Shown one piece after another: positions 9,901 through 17,463 of a DNA stretch of 64,000 bases; within the stretch, counting starts at the first letter, position 1; each line of letters begins with the position of its first letter. A program made the translations under genes and the position numbers. This DNA is from ZC4RG30 sp039917615 (GTDB lineage: Bacteria > Pseudomonadota > Gammaproteobacteria > Steroidobacterales > Steroidobacteraceae): assembly GCA_039917615.1 (NCBI GenBank), contig JBDSJD010000004.1, positions 104,992 to 168,991 of the forward strand, read 5' to 3'. The notes under the pieces were generated by a model, which saw only the letters and a program-made list of their open reading frames with translations, was not told where the DNA came from and made no database searches.

Positions 9901-11164
9901 GGATGCCAACGTCGGACTGGGTGGCACCGTGCAGAAGCCGCAGCTCAACGGCAGCATCGAAGGCAAGGGGTTAAACCTGCGCTCAGTGCTCGACGGCGTC
10001 GACCTGCACGACGGCGCGCTGCGCGCGACTTTGAGCGGTGCCCGCATGGAGATTGCTGAGCTCATGTTCCAGGGCGGCAGCGGCAGCCGCGCCTACGTGC
10101 GCGGCTTCAGCGGCAATCGCACGCCGTCCCCATCGGAGCGGGGCCGTATGACGGTTACCGGCAGCATCGACTGGAGCGGTGTGGCGAAAGCCAGCGAGGC
10201 GGAGTCCGGCATCGTCATGGACCTGCGCTCCAAACTTGCGCGCATGCAGGTGCTGGTTCGCAATGACCGGCAGATGACCCTCAGCGGCGATCTGTCCGCT
10301 GATCTCAAACAGGGCGCATTGCGTATCCGCGGCGATATCCGCGTCGACCGGGCGTCGATCGTGCTGCCGGAAGCCAGCGCACCCACGCTAGGCGACGACG
10401 TCGTGGTGGTGCGCAACATCGACTTGAAGAATCCCGGCGTAGTCGAGGCGCGCCAGGCACGAGGGCAACTCAACACACGCAAGCCGCTCGACATGGAAAT
10501 CAAGCTCGACCTGGGGCGAGACCTTGCACTGGAAGGACAGGGAATCACCACCCGCCTCGAAGGCGAACTGACCGTCCGCAGCAACACCATCGGCAGCGCT
10601 CCGTTCAGCGTATTCGGCGAAGTGCGTACTGAGCAAGGTCGCTATCGTGCCTGGGGTCAGGCGCTGAACGTCGAAACCGGTGTGGTGCGATTCAACGGCC
10701 CGTATAACAACCCTTCGCTAAATCTGCTGGCAATCCGCCCGGACATTGACGTGCGCGCGGGTGTGCGCGTAACGGGCACGTTGAATGCGCCGCGCGTGCA
10801 GCTGTTTTCGGAACCGGACCTGCCCGAGGGAGAAAAGCTCTCGTGGGTGGTATTGGGACGTCCCGCCGTCATTGCTGGCGCCGAAGGTACTTCAATGCAA
10901 CAGGCCGCCCTTGGACTTGCGGCCGGCCAACTCAGTGGCAAGCTCGCCTCTGGTATCGGGCTGGATGAACTGGGCCTGGCCGAGACCGGGGTGACAATCG
11001 GCAAACGCCTTTCCAACGAACTGTACCTGACGTATGAAGCCGGACTATCCGGCGCGGCCAGCACGCTGTTCATCTTCTATGACATCACCCGCCGTCTTAC
11101 AGTCCGCGGTCAGGCTGGCGAGGCCAGTGCAGTGGACCTGATCTATACGATCAAGTATGACTGA
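6941..11164 (+). CDS. tamB: TamB: inner-membrane-anchored translocation/assembly protein
   Basis: A protein of about 1407 residues with one N-terminal membrane helix (WPWLAGALLVVLLLLTGIGW) and a very long periplasmic body rich in beta strands, as in the AsmA/TamB hydrophobic-groove family. The C-terminal TamB (DUF490) domain is recognisable, ending in VDLIYTIKYD. TamB spans the periplasm and docks on TamA. The start ATG at 6941 overlaps the tamA stop by one base (TGATG); the frame is open 36 bases further back inside tamA, but that would be an unlikely start. The E. coli protein is about 1259 residues, so this is a somewhat long member. Confidence 0.93.
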   Translation: MSGVATNPSTSRRHRRVWPWLAGALLVVLLLLTGIGWWAGTQGSLQRALQMAQRYLPDDQRLAFSDVQGSITGGGHIGRLQWSKPGVTVTIDDLRVEWSLRQLLGRDLLVRTLAARNVHVRVTPKPEPDDPFTMPADASLPIKMTVPLTIARIQIESVDADGTSNTQVFDDLAAHYRYDGAQHALRLNSLRYGQSSVQGELQLHARELTLSAQLVASLRDLVPDTPFAMLVRLQAKGSLGGGNAAKLDLQLDASQQAEAGTEVHAQATIQPWRKQPIQQAELQVSRLNAHSFNSRAPFTLIRGHASVAPVADAASTAWDAVVDFVNDQPGAWDRNGLPLRKLAATARLSPQLLDIETARADLGGRAAAGTVTLKGQIPLQQLAQSRLQLDLQKVDLRPLMTSLPRTAFTGPVTIKPWQQDSWQAQADIRNTLPGPLDQERAPLDRLLADVRIAPGQWRMETLQLQIGAGRVLVQGDYAPMTQALDLRGELQRLPLRQIHRKMASDLASELSGKIVVSGALQQGLAFTADMASDAAGTAAQRGQWEIRSVQTKGNWSPTRLSIERIHFDAFQATIEGSGIDVVLPGLDSIKARVTAKAPGVQLAADVAMQQQSGGGKLSVQLASAEQMAAWLRGLPVVGKRLPDLRANGAAKLQADWQGGWRQWMAGFKAPASQPQLRVNALAHTDGLRIDVPAASGQPPTRIDVQKLDLDLQGNLAAATLVIAGDARANDTHALLDVRMRTNQVRDTGGAPRWNIAVDKFNVSANLRDQEQPWRLQFSEGLQLTVQPGADIELRASAGSATLSAPSGSGTVDEPLKLAWQPVLWRHTASGATTLQSTGTATGIQPAWVDILLAKKKGEAPLAGAGMRTDLSLSGEWNIRMTDSVNIRGHVKRESGDLWLLEPETAAGIRTFDVEVQSANEDVNLALNWDTERAGIITARVGTRLARQDGGWRLPDPAPLSGNIQARLQNLNTWAFLAPPGWRIGGSLDANVGLGGTVQKPQLNGSIEGKGLNLRSVLDGVDLHDGALRATLSGARMEIAELMFQGGSGSRAYVRGFSGNRTPSPSERGRMTVTGSIDWSGVAKASEAESGIVMDLRSKLARMQVLVRNDRQMTLSGDLSADLKQGALRIRGDIRVDRASIVLPEASAPTLGDDVVVVRNIDLKNPGVVEARQARGQLNTRKPLDMEIKLDLGRDLALEGQGITTRLEGELTVRSNTIGSAPFSVFGEVRTEQGRYRAWGQALNVETGVVRFNGPYNNPSLNLLAIRPDIDVRAGVRVTGTLNAPRVQLFSEPDLPEGEKLSWVVLGRPAVIAGAEGTSMQQAALGLAAGQLSGKLASGIGLDELGLAETGVTIGKRLSNELYLTYEAGLSGAASTLFIFYDITRRLTVRGQAGEASAVDLIYTIKYD

Positions 11165-11311
11165 GGCCTCCCGGGTCGGATGCGCGTTACTCATCGTTGG
11201 CGCGCGAGTGAAGCACTCAGCGACTACTTCCCCTACGTACGCATCCACCTACAAGCTTGTTGGCTGTTCGCCTAGTGCGCGAGGAAGCCAGCGTCGGAAC
11301 AATTTAACCCC

Positions 11312-11341
11312 TGAACGGATGTCAATGTAGTGAACGGATGT
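11312..11341. repeat. Direct repeat TGAACGGATGT x2 upstream of the lipoprotein gene
   Basis: The 11-base sequence TGAACGGATGT occurs at 11312-11322 and again at 11331-11341, 19 bases apart start to start. The second copy ends 16 bases before the start codon of the 11358 lipoprotein gene. It could be a regulator-binding pair in the promoter or leader; this is inference from position. Confidence 0.45.
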
Positions 11342-11357
11342 TGCCAAGGAGACTGCA

Positions 11358-11627
11358 ATGAGAATTGAAAACCGAGTCCTTGCCATGGTGGGAGTTGCTT
11401 GCGCAATGGTGTTCGCCGGGTGCGAGGTGGAAAAAAAGAAGGATGGCGATGTCACCCTTCCCAAGTATGAAGTCAGCAAGACCCAGGAGGGCAACGTCAC
11501 AGTTCCCACCTACGAAGTGACGACTCCGGACGTCACCGTTAAGGAAAAGACAGTCGAAGTCACCGTTCCCGCCGTCGAAGTGAAGACGGCGAGCGAAAAG
11601 AAGGCCGAGCAAGCCGCAGGCAAGTAG
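11358..11627 (+). CDS. Small repeat-containing lipoprotein
   Basis: An 89-residue predicted lipoprotein: a basic-hydrophobic signal (MRIENRVLAMVGVACAMV) runs into the lipobox FAGC, with the modified Cys at residue 22. The mature part is charged and built from loosely repeated strands: VTLPKYEV, VTVPTYEV, VEVTVPAVEV. Such alternating polar/valine repeats look like a small beta-strand or flexible tether, possibly binding the cell wall or a protein. AAGGAGA sits six bases upstream of the ATG, an excellent ribosome site. It is separated from tamB by about 190 bases and is probably its own unit, ending at the strong hairpin downstream. I do not recognise a named family. Confidence 0.75.
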   Translation: MRIENRVLAMVGVACAMVFAGCEVEKKKDGDVTLPKYEVSKTQEGNVTVPTYEVTTPDVTVKEKTVEVTVPAVEVKTASEKKAEQAAGK

Positions 11628-11651
11628 TCCTGCCGGCTGAGTGACTTGCCG

Positions 11652-11683
11652 CCCCGACGGGCCTCCTCGCTAGCCCGTCGGGG
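11652..11683. terminator. Hairpin between convergent genes
   Basis: An 11-bp perfect inverted repeat, CCCCGACGGGC (11652-11662) and GCCCGTCGGGG (11673-11683), with a 10-base loop. It sits between the lipoprotein gene and the leftward PLD gene, so it can end transcription from both sides. There is no long T-tract, so the mechanism is uncertain. Confidence 0.6.
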
Positions 11684-11700
11684 GCTCGTCCAGTTGAAAC

Positions 11701-12996
11701 TTACAACTGGGGCGACAGAACACTCACGGCGCGTTCGACAACACGTTCCGACCAGGGTCGGCTGCGCCATTCCTGCAGGGTCACGCGCCGCGCGTTGTGG
11801 AGATCGGCTTCGAACACTTCGGTCACATGTCGGGCGAAGGCGCGATCCAGCACATTCAAGTTGGCCTCGTCATTCAACCGGAAAGATCGGGTGTCGAAGT
11901 TCGTTGAACCTACCGAGACCAGCAATTCATCGACAATGAAGGTCTTGCAATGGAACATGGTGGGTTGGTACTCGTAAATCTGCGCCCCTTCCGTCAGCAG
12001 CGGGCCCCAACCGGCGCGTGACGCCTTTTTCACTATATCGGTATCGGTATGCGGGCCCGGAGTGATGATCCGCAGACGCACACCGCGACGCATCGCGCCA
12101 AGCAGCGCCTCTGTCGTGAGATCGTCTGGGACGAAGTACGCGGCGGAAAGGTCTATGGTTCGCTGGCTGGCCACGATAGCCATCAGATACATCAGGACCA
12201 TGCTGTCTGCACCGCCGCTGGGCGAGCTTGTGAAGACCTGCGCAGAAGCATCCCCCGTCGACTGCAGCGGCGGGAAATAAAGCTCGCCCTGCAGCACCTT
12301 TCCTGTGGTCTTGATCCAGTTGTCCATGAAAGCAGCCTGCATCTGTGCCACCGCCGGACCTGTGACCCGGTAGTGCGAATCGCGCCAATGCTGCGGATCC
12401 TCGGCATTGCCGTTCCAGACGTCGGCGATGCCAACCCCGCCGGTGAAGCCCACGCGTCCGTCCACCACCAGCAGCTTGCGGTGCGTTCTGTTGTTCAGTC
12501 GCGAGAGGTGATACCAGTGCAGCGGATGAAACATCTCGACTTCCACACCGGCGTTCTTCATCGTTTCCAGGAATTGATCGTCGATCTTCTGGCTTCCGAT
12601 CCAGTCGATCAGTACGTGCACCTTCACGCCGGCCTTGGCGCGATCAGCGAGCGCCTGCGAGAACATCCGGCCGATGTCGCCCGACCAGTAAATGTATGTC
12701 TCGAAGGTAATGGTGTGCTTTGCAGCCCTGATGTCATTCAGCATCGCAGGGAAAATTTCGATGCCGTTCTCCAGGTTCACTGTGCTGTTGCCGTCCACGA
12801 TCGGTGGACCGAGCAGGATGCCCAGTTCATGACGGAACTGGGCATCGGAAATGCCGTGCTGATGCTTGAGAGACTGCTTGATCCGCTTTTCCGGCATGGC
12901 GAAATTCAGCAGCAGGATTGCTGCCAGCATTCCAGCGAGTGGCCCGGCCACCATCACCGCCATTTTGTTGGCGCGAATCCACCTGCCGATTGTCAT
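11701..12996 (-). CDS. Cardiolipin synthase-like phospholipase D family protein
   Basis: A 431-residue PLD-superfamily enzyme. It has an N-terminal membrane helix (about residues 13-32) and two complete HxKx4D catalytic motifs: H172-K174-D179 (HRKLLVVD) and H349-K351-D356 (HCKTFIVD), each followed by the usual G(S/G)xN-type segment. This is the layout of ClsA/ClsB-like cardiolipin synthases, which transfer phosphatidyl groups at the inner membrane. Length is close to ClsB (about 413). The adjacent leftward metallophosphoesterase and diacylglycerol-kinase-like stub also hint at lipid metabolism. Exact substrate is unproven, and other PLD-type phosphodiesterases remain possible. Confidence 0.85.
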   Translation of the reverse strand: MTIGRWIRANKMAVMVAGPLAGMLAAILLLNFAMPEKRIKQSLKHQHGISDAQFRHELGILLGPPIVDGNSTVNLENGIEIFPAMLNDIRAAKHTITFETYIYWSGDIGRMFSQALADRAKAGVKVHVLIDWIGSQKIDDQFLETMKNAGVEVEMFHPLHWYHLSRLNNRTHRKLLVVDGRVGFTGGVGIADVWNGNAEDPQHWRDSHYRVTGPAVAQMQAAFMDNWIKTTGKVLQGELYFPPLQSTGDASAQVFTSSPSGGADSMVLMYLMAIVASQRTIDLSAAYFVPDDLTTEALLGAMRRGVRLRIITPGPHTDTDIVKKASRAGWGPLLTEGAQIYEYQPTMFHCKTFIVDELLVSVGSTNFDTRSFRLNDEANLNVLDRAFARHVTEVFEADLHNARRVTLQEWRSRPWSERVVERAVSVLSPQL

Positions 12997-13042
12997 GCCC
13001 CACCTTCTGCGCCGGAACCCGGCAGCCGCGCGTACGTTTTGT

Positions 13043-13903
13043 CTACTGCGTGGCCAGTCGCCAGCCGTTGAGCCGCGTTCTGCGCCGGTCCATGAGACTT
13101 GTCGCCTCGTGCCGCAGCGCCATCACGAACCTGCCCGATGCCACATCATGATCGCGGCGCTCGATGCTCATGTGCCTTTCCCTGCCGTCGCGCTGCAATG
13201 TGACTACATTGTACGAATTCGGGATGCCATTGCGGACGCGGCTCGACAGGCAGGTGCCCGCCTGTAGTAGCACGCCGGTTTGCCGGAGGTCTGCCGTTTG
13301 CACTTCGATGCAATAGGGCAGATGGATGTGACCGCCGAGAAACAGGTCGGCTCCCGCAGCAATCCATCGGTCCAGTGCCCGCGTCGCGCCGTGGGCCACG
13401 TTGTGCACGTCGGTTTTCACCACGGCGGCGAGAGGTTGGTGCGTGGCCACCAGACGAAACGGCAGCTGCAGGGCGGCAAGTCTTTCCGCGGTGCGCTGGA
13501 TCTGCTGCTCGGTCAACGCCCCGTCCTTGTGACGCAGAGGGCTGGTGGCATCGACGCACAATACTGCCAAGCGCTCGTCGACAAACTCCGGTTGCAGAGC
13601 TGGCGAAATATAGCGCCGATAGTGATCGTAAGGCTTCACCATGCGCGTGAAGAGGTCGAACAGCGGCAGGTCATGATTGCCTGGAAGACTCAGGCAAGGC
13701 ACGCGGGGCAAGGCATCGAGAAAGCTGCGCGCCTCCACGAACTGGTCACGGCGCGCGCGCTGCGTGATGTCGCCGGTGAGCAGGATGAGGTCGGGAGGAT
13801 GCGTTTGCAGCTCGCCTAGTAGCGCGTCGCGCACCGCGGGCAACACGGTGCCGAAATGCGGATCTGAGAGATGCGCAATGCGCATGTGCAAGCTGGCGCT
13901 CAC
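13043..13903 (-). CDS. Calcineurin-like metallophosphoesterase
   Basis: A 286-residue soluble phosphoesterase with the full set of metal-binding motifs: DPHFG (residues 14-18), GDIT (44-47), GNHD (75-78), THQP and GGHIH. Such enzymes hydrolyse phosphomonoesters or diesters using a dinuclear metal centre; the CpdA/Icc-like branch acts on cyclic nucleotides and others on lipid phosphates. The start is the GTG at 13903, which overlaps the stop of a short upstream frame (GTGA); an ATG at 13885 is also possible and leaves all motifs intact. In many proteobacteria such a gene follows a diacylglycerol kinase gene. Confidence 0.85.
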   Translation of the reverse strand: MSASLHMRIAHLSDPHFGTVLPAVRDALLGELQTHPPDLILLTGDITQRARRDQFVEARSFLDALPRVPCLSLPGNHDLPLFDLFTRMVKPYDHYRRYISPALQPEFVDERLAVLCVDATSPLRHKDGALTEQQIQRTAERLAALQLPFRLVATHQPLAAVVKTDVHNVAHGATRALDRWIAAGADLFLGGHIHLPYCIEVQTADLRQTGVLLQAGTCLSSRVRNGIPNSYNVVTLQRDGRERHMSIERRDHDVASGRFVMALRHEATSLMDRRRTRLNGWRLATQ

Positions 13904-14070
13904 TTGCGCTCCTCGGGCGTGCGCGGCACGACCACCGCCACGCGCGTAATGCGGCGATGTGCACGGCCTTCGGCGTCCAAGCCAGTTCGGATTTCGCGCT
14001 CACAGACCGCGGCGTCGCCATGGCCGGAGGCGATGTTGAGAATGACAGTAATAAGTAACGCATCGCTCAT
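13900..14070 (-). pseudogene. Short frame resembling the N terminus of a diacylglycerol kinase
   Basis: A 56-codon frame starting at ATG 14070 reads MSDALLITVILNIASGHGD and continues with a charged helix. The pattern of a short hydrophobic strand, Asn, small residues and Gly, then a helix with regularly spaced Arg and Glu resembles the first beta-alpha unit and nucleotide loop of DAGK-catalytic-domain lipid kinases. Everything after that is missing: about 250 residues of a normal kinase. The stop overlaps the phosphoesterase start by four bases. I read it as a decayed or deleted kinase gene, still perhaps translated as a leader. The homology is my judgement from pattern only. Confidence 0.4.
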
Positions 14071-14298
14071 TGCGCAAAAGCTTGTTCTTGTTGTTCGTGC
14101 TTTATTACAGCCTTGCGACGTGCCATGCCACAACGCGTGTTCCGGCAGAACACAAGGTAGGATATTGCCGACGTTGCTGAACGGCGACAACGGGACCGAA
14201 GGCCCGGTCGTTGGCGCCTAATAGCCAAAGCTGCAGCAACGCCAATATAGTGGGGGCATTGCCCGCCAGCCGGCGGGTACCAGAATGAAGGTGCTGAC

Positions 14299-14616
14299 AT
14301 GAAAAAACTCTCCCAATCCCTGACAGTCGTGGCGTTGCTGATGGCTGCAGCAGCCGTCCAGGCGCAGGTAGGCGTTTTGCAGGGTACGGTCACAGGCGTG
14401 AAGGCGGGCACGGTGCTGTCGGTCTACAAGGGCGACATCACTGCGGCCGACGCGAAAGTGCCCGAAGCCAAGGCCGCCGACATCAAGGTGGAGGAAGGCG
14501 GCAAGTTTTCCGTGGCGCTGGCAACCGGCGTCTACACGGTCAATTGCCCGAGCGGCAAGAAGAGCAAGGTGGCCGCGCTCAATGGCGCCGCGACCATCAG
14601 CATCAACTGCCAATAA
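14299..14616 (+). CDS. Small exported protein of unknown function
   Basis: A 105-residue protein with a signal peptide (MKKLSQSLTVVALLMAAAAV, cleavage near AQA). The mature region is Val/Ala/Gly-rich with alternating strands and two cysteines near the C terminus (NCPSGKKSK and the final INCQ), which could pair. The fold looks like a small carbohydrate- or peptide-binding beta sandwich, but I cannot name a family. A GAAGG ribosome site precedes the ATG. A GC hairpin (CCCGCC-AGCC-GGCGGG, 14262-14277) lies 21 bases upstream of the start. The next gene begins 10 bases downstream and is probably co-transcribed. Confidence 0.7.
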   Translation: MKKLSQSLTVVALLMAAAAVQAQVGVLQGTVTGVKAGTVLSVYKGDITAADAKVPEAKAADIKVEEGGKFSVALATGVYTVNCPSGKKSKVAALNGAATISINCQ

Positions 14617-14625
14617 CCACCGCAA

Positions 14626-15594
14626 ATGGCCAGTGAGAACGAAGTCGGCGAATCCCTCAGGGAAGTAAGGGCCAAACGCGACGTCCAGTTCTGGCTGGAC
14701 GTGGTGATGAAGCTGACCGTGCCGCTGGGCGCAATCGTGGCGGCGTGGCTCGCGAATCACTTCGAGCAGAACCGCTCCAACCTGCAGCTCATCAACCAGC
14801 GCGAGCAGGCCGAGAGTTCGCTGCGGGCCACGATGTTCGGGCAGTTGATCACCCCGATTGCCGGCCCCGGCGACGCGGGCGCGGAGACCGATCCGGTCCG
14901 GTACGCCGTGCTGGCGCAACTGCTGACGCTGAATTTCCACGAGCATTTCGAACTCAAGCCGCTGCTGCAGGATGCCGACGACCGGTTGTCCAAATACAAG
15001 GGAACCGTCGCACCAGACGCCGTGCTGCAGGCCCGCAGCAACCTGCGCCAGGCTGCCCATCGGGTGATCCAGCGCCAGATTGCGCAGCTCTGGGAAGACG
15101 AGATCGTGGCGTGCACTCCTGCCGCGAGCATGGAGACCACCTTCCAGTTCGTCAGCGACGCGGACCTTGAGGAAAGTTTCAGCGGGGCTGCTGAATCAGC
15201 AACCTTGCTGGTACCCGGCAAACCGCTCAAATCCTTCATCGTCAGTTCGCCGGACTGCCGCGACAAACTTTCCATCGTGTTCGACAAACCTGATTTCTTC
15301 TCGGAACGCGTGCATGTGTTGATTTCGCCGGCTGCACCCACCGCGGCCATCACGGACTATCGGTTCGATTTCGATCTGACGTCGTTTGCGTTCCCGTTCA
15401 CCGACAATGCGGTGTTGCCCAAGGGCAATCGCTTCGCGTTCTTCATCAAGGACGTCAGTGAGCTCGACGACACCGGCACGTCCAAGATCATGCGCGTCGG
15501 ATTACGCTGGTTCCCTCAGAACTACTACCCGCCGACTGAGCGACCCACCGACTACAAGGAATTCCGGCGGGCAATGGGCAATTCGGGTAAATAG
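14626..15594 (+). CDS. Membrane-anchored protein of unknown function
   Basis: A 322-residue protein with a short charged cytoplasmic start, a single membrane helix (about residues 28-44, MKLTVPLGAIVAAWLANHF) and a large soluble remainder. The first part after the helix is helical (QREQAESSLRATMFGQLI); the C-terminal half has a beta-rich pattern with repeated hydrophobic strands (YRFDFDLTSFAFPF, RFAFFIKDVSEL). No catalytic motif is evident. It lies 10 bases after the small exported protein gene, so the two may act together at the envelope. I do not recognise the family. Confidence 0.65.
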   Translation: MASENEVGESLREVRAKRDVQFWLDVVMKLTVPLGAIVAAWLANHFEQNRSNLQLINQREQAESSLRATMFGQLITPIAGPGDAGAETDPVRYAVLAQLLTLNFHEHFELKPLLQDADDRLSKYKGTVAPDAVLQARSNLRQAAHRVIQRQIAQLWEDEIVACTPAASMETTFQFVSDADLEESFSGAAESATLLVPGKPLKSFIVSSPDCRDKLSIVFDKPDFFSERVHVLISPAAPTAAITDYRFDFDLTSFAFPFTDNAVLPKGNRFAFFIKDVSELDDTGTSKIMRVGLRWFPQNYYPPTERPTDYKEFRRAMGNSGK

Positions 15595-15617
15595 CCGCGC
15601 TGAAGTTTGGTCCTGCG

Positions 15618-16790
15618 TCAGGGGCTTGCACCACGCCAGACGTACTCGAGCGCTTCAGGAAGCGTCTGCTGGCGCACCTGTGCTTCGCAGTGACCGGATT
15701 CGCGCGCGAATACGTACTGATGGTGATAGCCCTTTGCCGCGAGCACGCGGGCCATGGCGTGGTTCGCTGCGACCCAATCGTGCATATCGTCGCGCATCGG
15801 GTTGGGATTCAGCAGGTCGGTGTCACCCACATGCATCCAGATACGGATGGGCTTGACGGGACTATTGGCGATGATCTGCGCGTGATAGTCCCAGGCGCCT
15901 CCCGGATGGGCCGGATTGAACGGCCATTGCTGATTCACAAAAGTCCCGGAGTAACTGATCACGCGGTGGTACCACTCCGGATGAAACCAGGCCATGGTGA
16001 ATGCGGCCGCGGCACCGGAACTGCAGCCCATGACCGCGCGTTTTTCCGGGTCGCGGGTGAGCCTGATCGCATAGCGCTTCTCGACCGCGGGCAACACCTC
16101 CGCCTCGATGTACTCGGCGAACTTGCCGGAAACAGTGTCGTACTCGAGCCCGCGCTGCGAGCCCTGTGCGTCGCTACCGCCGTTTTGCATCAACACGGCA
16201 GCCATGACCGGAACACGCTTCTGCGCTATCAGGTTGTCGAGGACGTGCGGAAGAGTCTGGTCCTGCTGTCCAAGGCTTGGACCGTCGTGAACCACCATGA
16301 ACGCCAGCGTCTGCCCGGGCCGGACTCCGGCGGGAATGTAGACAGTAATTGCGCGCTGGTATGGCTGGGGACGGACCTCAACACGCAGCGTTCGCGGATT
16401 GTCCGGGTCCACGGTCCCCTGTGCGTTGCGGGCGATTCCCGGAAAGAACTTGCTATCCGTCGATGCCAGTGTGAACTGCTCAACGCGCCCCTGTGCAATA
16501 TCACTGGTGACATCGAGCTCGCGCGGTCGCAGATAGGGGGGCCCGATGATGAAGTCGCCGTCGCGGTCCGCGGGCGGATTGGTGCCGGGCTGCGCAATGA
16601 CCACAAATTTCGGCGCGCCCGGCGCTTCCGGGGAACGTACCGGTGGCGGAACGCGTGGTGGCGCAGCCGGCCCTGCAGGCGGCGGGGTGGGGGCGGCTTG
16701 CGCGATGACATCCGGCGCGGAGCTGCAAGCAAGCAGGGCAGAAAGACCGGCGAACACAAAGCCGCGAACTGGTCCACGAATCAATGGCAT
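15618..16790 (-). CDS. Exported esterase of the enterochelin-esterase-like (esterase D/Fes) family
   Basis: A 390-residue predicted lipoprotein or exported enzyme: signal with LLACSS (Cys22), then a proline-rich linker (residues about 34-60), an N-terminal beta sandwich and an alpha/beta-hydrolase core. The catalytic set is visible: nucleophile in GCSSG (Ser257), acid in HVGDTD (Asp323 or 325) and His367 in ESGHCE. The family cleaves ester bonds in siderophores, feruloylated xylan or other carboxyl esters. I chose ATG at 16790 because GGAGGAAT lies just upstream; the frame is open a further 84 bases. The neighbours are other exported hydrolases, which fits extracellular ester breakdown. Substrate unknown. 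Confidence 0.8.
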   Translation of the reverse strand: MPLIRGPVRGFVFAGLSALLACSSAPDVIAQAAPTPPPAGPAAPPRVPPPVRSPEAPGAPKFVVIAQPGTNPPADRDGDFIIGPPYLRPRELDVTSDIAQGRVEQFTLASTDSKFFPGIARNAQGTVDPDNPRTLRVEVRPQPYQRAITVYIPAGVRPGQTLAFMVVHDGPSLGQQDQTLPHVLDNLIAQKRVPVMAAVLMQNGGSDAQGSQRGLEYDTVSGKFAEYIEAEVLPAVEKRYAIRLTRDPEKRAVMGCSSGAAAAFTMAWFHPEWYHRVISYSGTFVNQQWPFNPAHPGGAWDYHAQIIANSPVKPIRIWMHVGDTDLLNPNPMRDDMHDWVAANHAMARVLAAKGYHHQYVFARESGHCEAQVRQQTLPEALEYVWRGASP

Positions 16791-16957
16791 GGCGCATTCC
16801 TCCTCGAATGCTCCGATGTTCACCGCTGCCCGGGATTCCCGCAAGGATTGTGGTGCAGAATGCAGGCGAGTCACGGCAAGGCCGAAGAAGTCTTTATCGC
16901 CCTGGCTGCACCAAAATACTCGCCATGACTGTCACTACAGCTAAACCGCCAGCCGGG

Positions 16958-17218
16958 CTATTTCCCGGCGGCTTTCAGCTCTACGATTTTTTTCTTCAGG
17001 CATTCCATGACGGGGTGAGCGTCGGTAAAGCCACGGGCCATGTCGGCATAGTTGGCCTCGGCCTGTTTCAGCGTTTTCGCGCCATGACACTGAAACTCAA
17101 CCAGGTTTTTGATTTCCACGCTCGGTGGCAATGGGTCGGCCATGGCGGCCTGACACACCGAAACCAGCGCCGCCACGACGGCGACGCGAGAGACAATCCG
17201 ATGTTTGCTGCACTGCAT
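16958..17218 (-). CDS. Small exported protein of unknown function
   Basis: An 86-residue protein with a signal peptide (MQCSKHRIVSRVAVVAALVS, cleavage near AMA-DPLPP). The mature part is helical, with two cysteines (EFQCHGAK and VMECLKKK) spaced to form a disulfide across a helical hairpin. ATG at 17218 is preceded by GGAGCAGAG. It is flanked by exported hydrolases on both sides but has its own spacing (about 170 bases to the esterase gene start). No family recognised. Confidence 0.65.
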   Translation of the reverse strand: MQCSKHRIVSRVAVVAALVSVCQAAMADPLPPSVEIKNLVEFQCHGAKTLKQAEANYADMARGFTDAHPVMECLKKKIVELKAAGK

Positions 17219-17463
17219 GACTCTGCTCCGAAGAGTATGGGTGTTGATGGGCGCGAAGTTAGCAGCAGCCAAACGGCGCTTGCTGTGTCTTGCTGCTCAA
17301 AAAACTGGTCGCCCCCCGTTATCGTTAAATAATGGCGCTGGCATGGGCCAATGGTCAAGGGATTCTCGTGCCGGTCCCTGCCGCTCACCCGGCGTTTCCC
17401 CGTGGCGGGAGACGAGCCCGTTCGAATGACATACTCTGTTGGGAACTCACAGCAGGTGCAACC

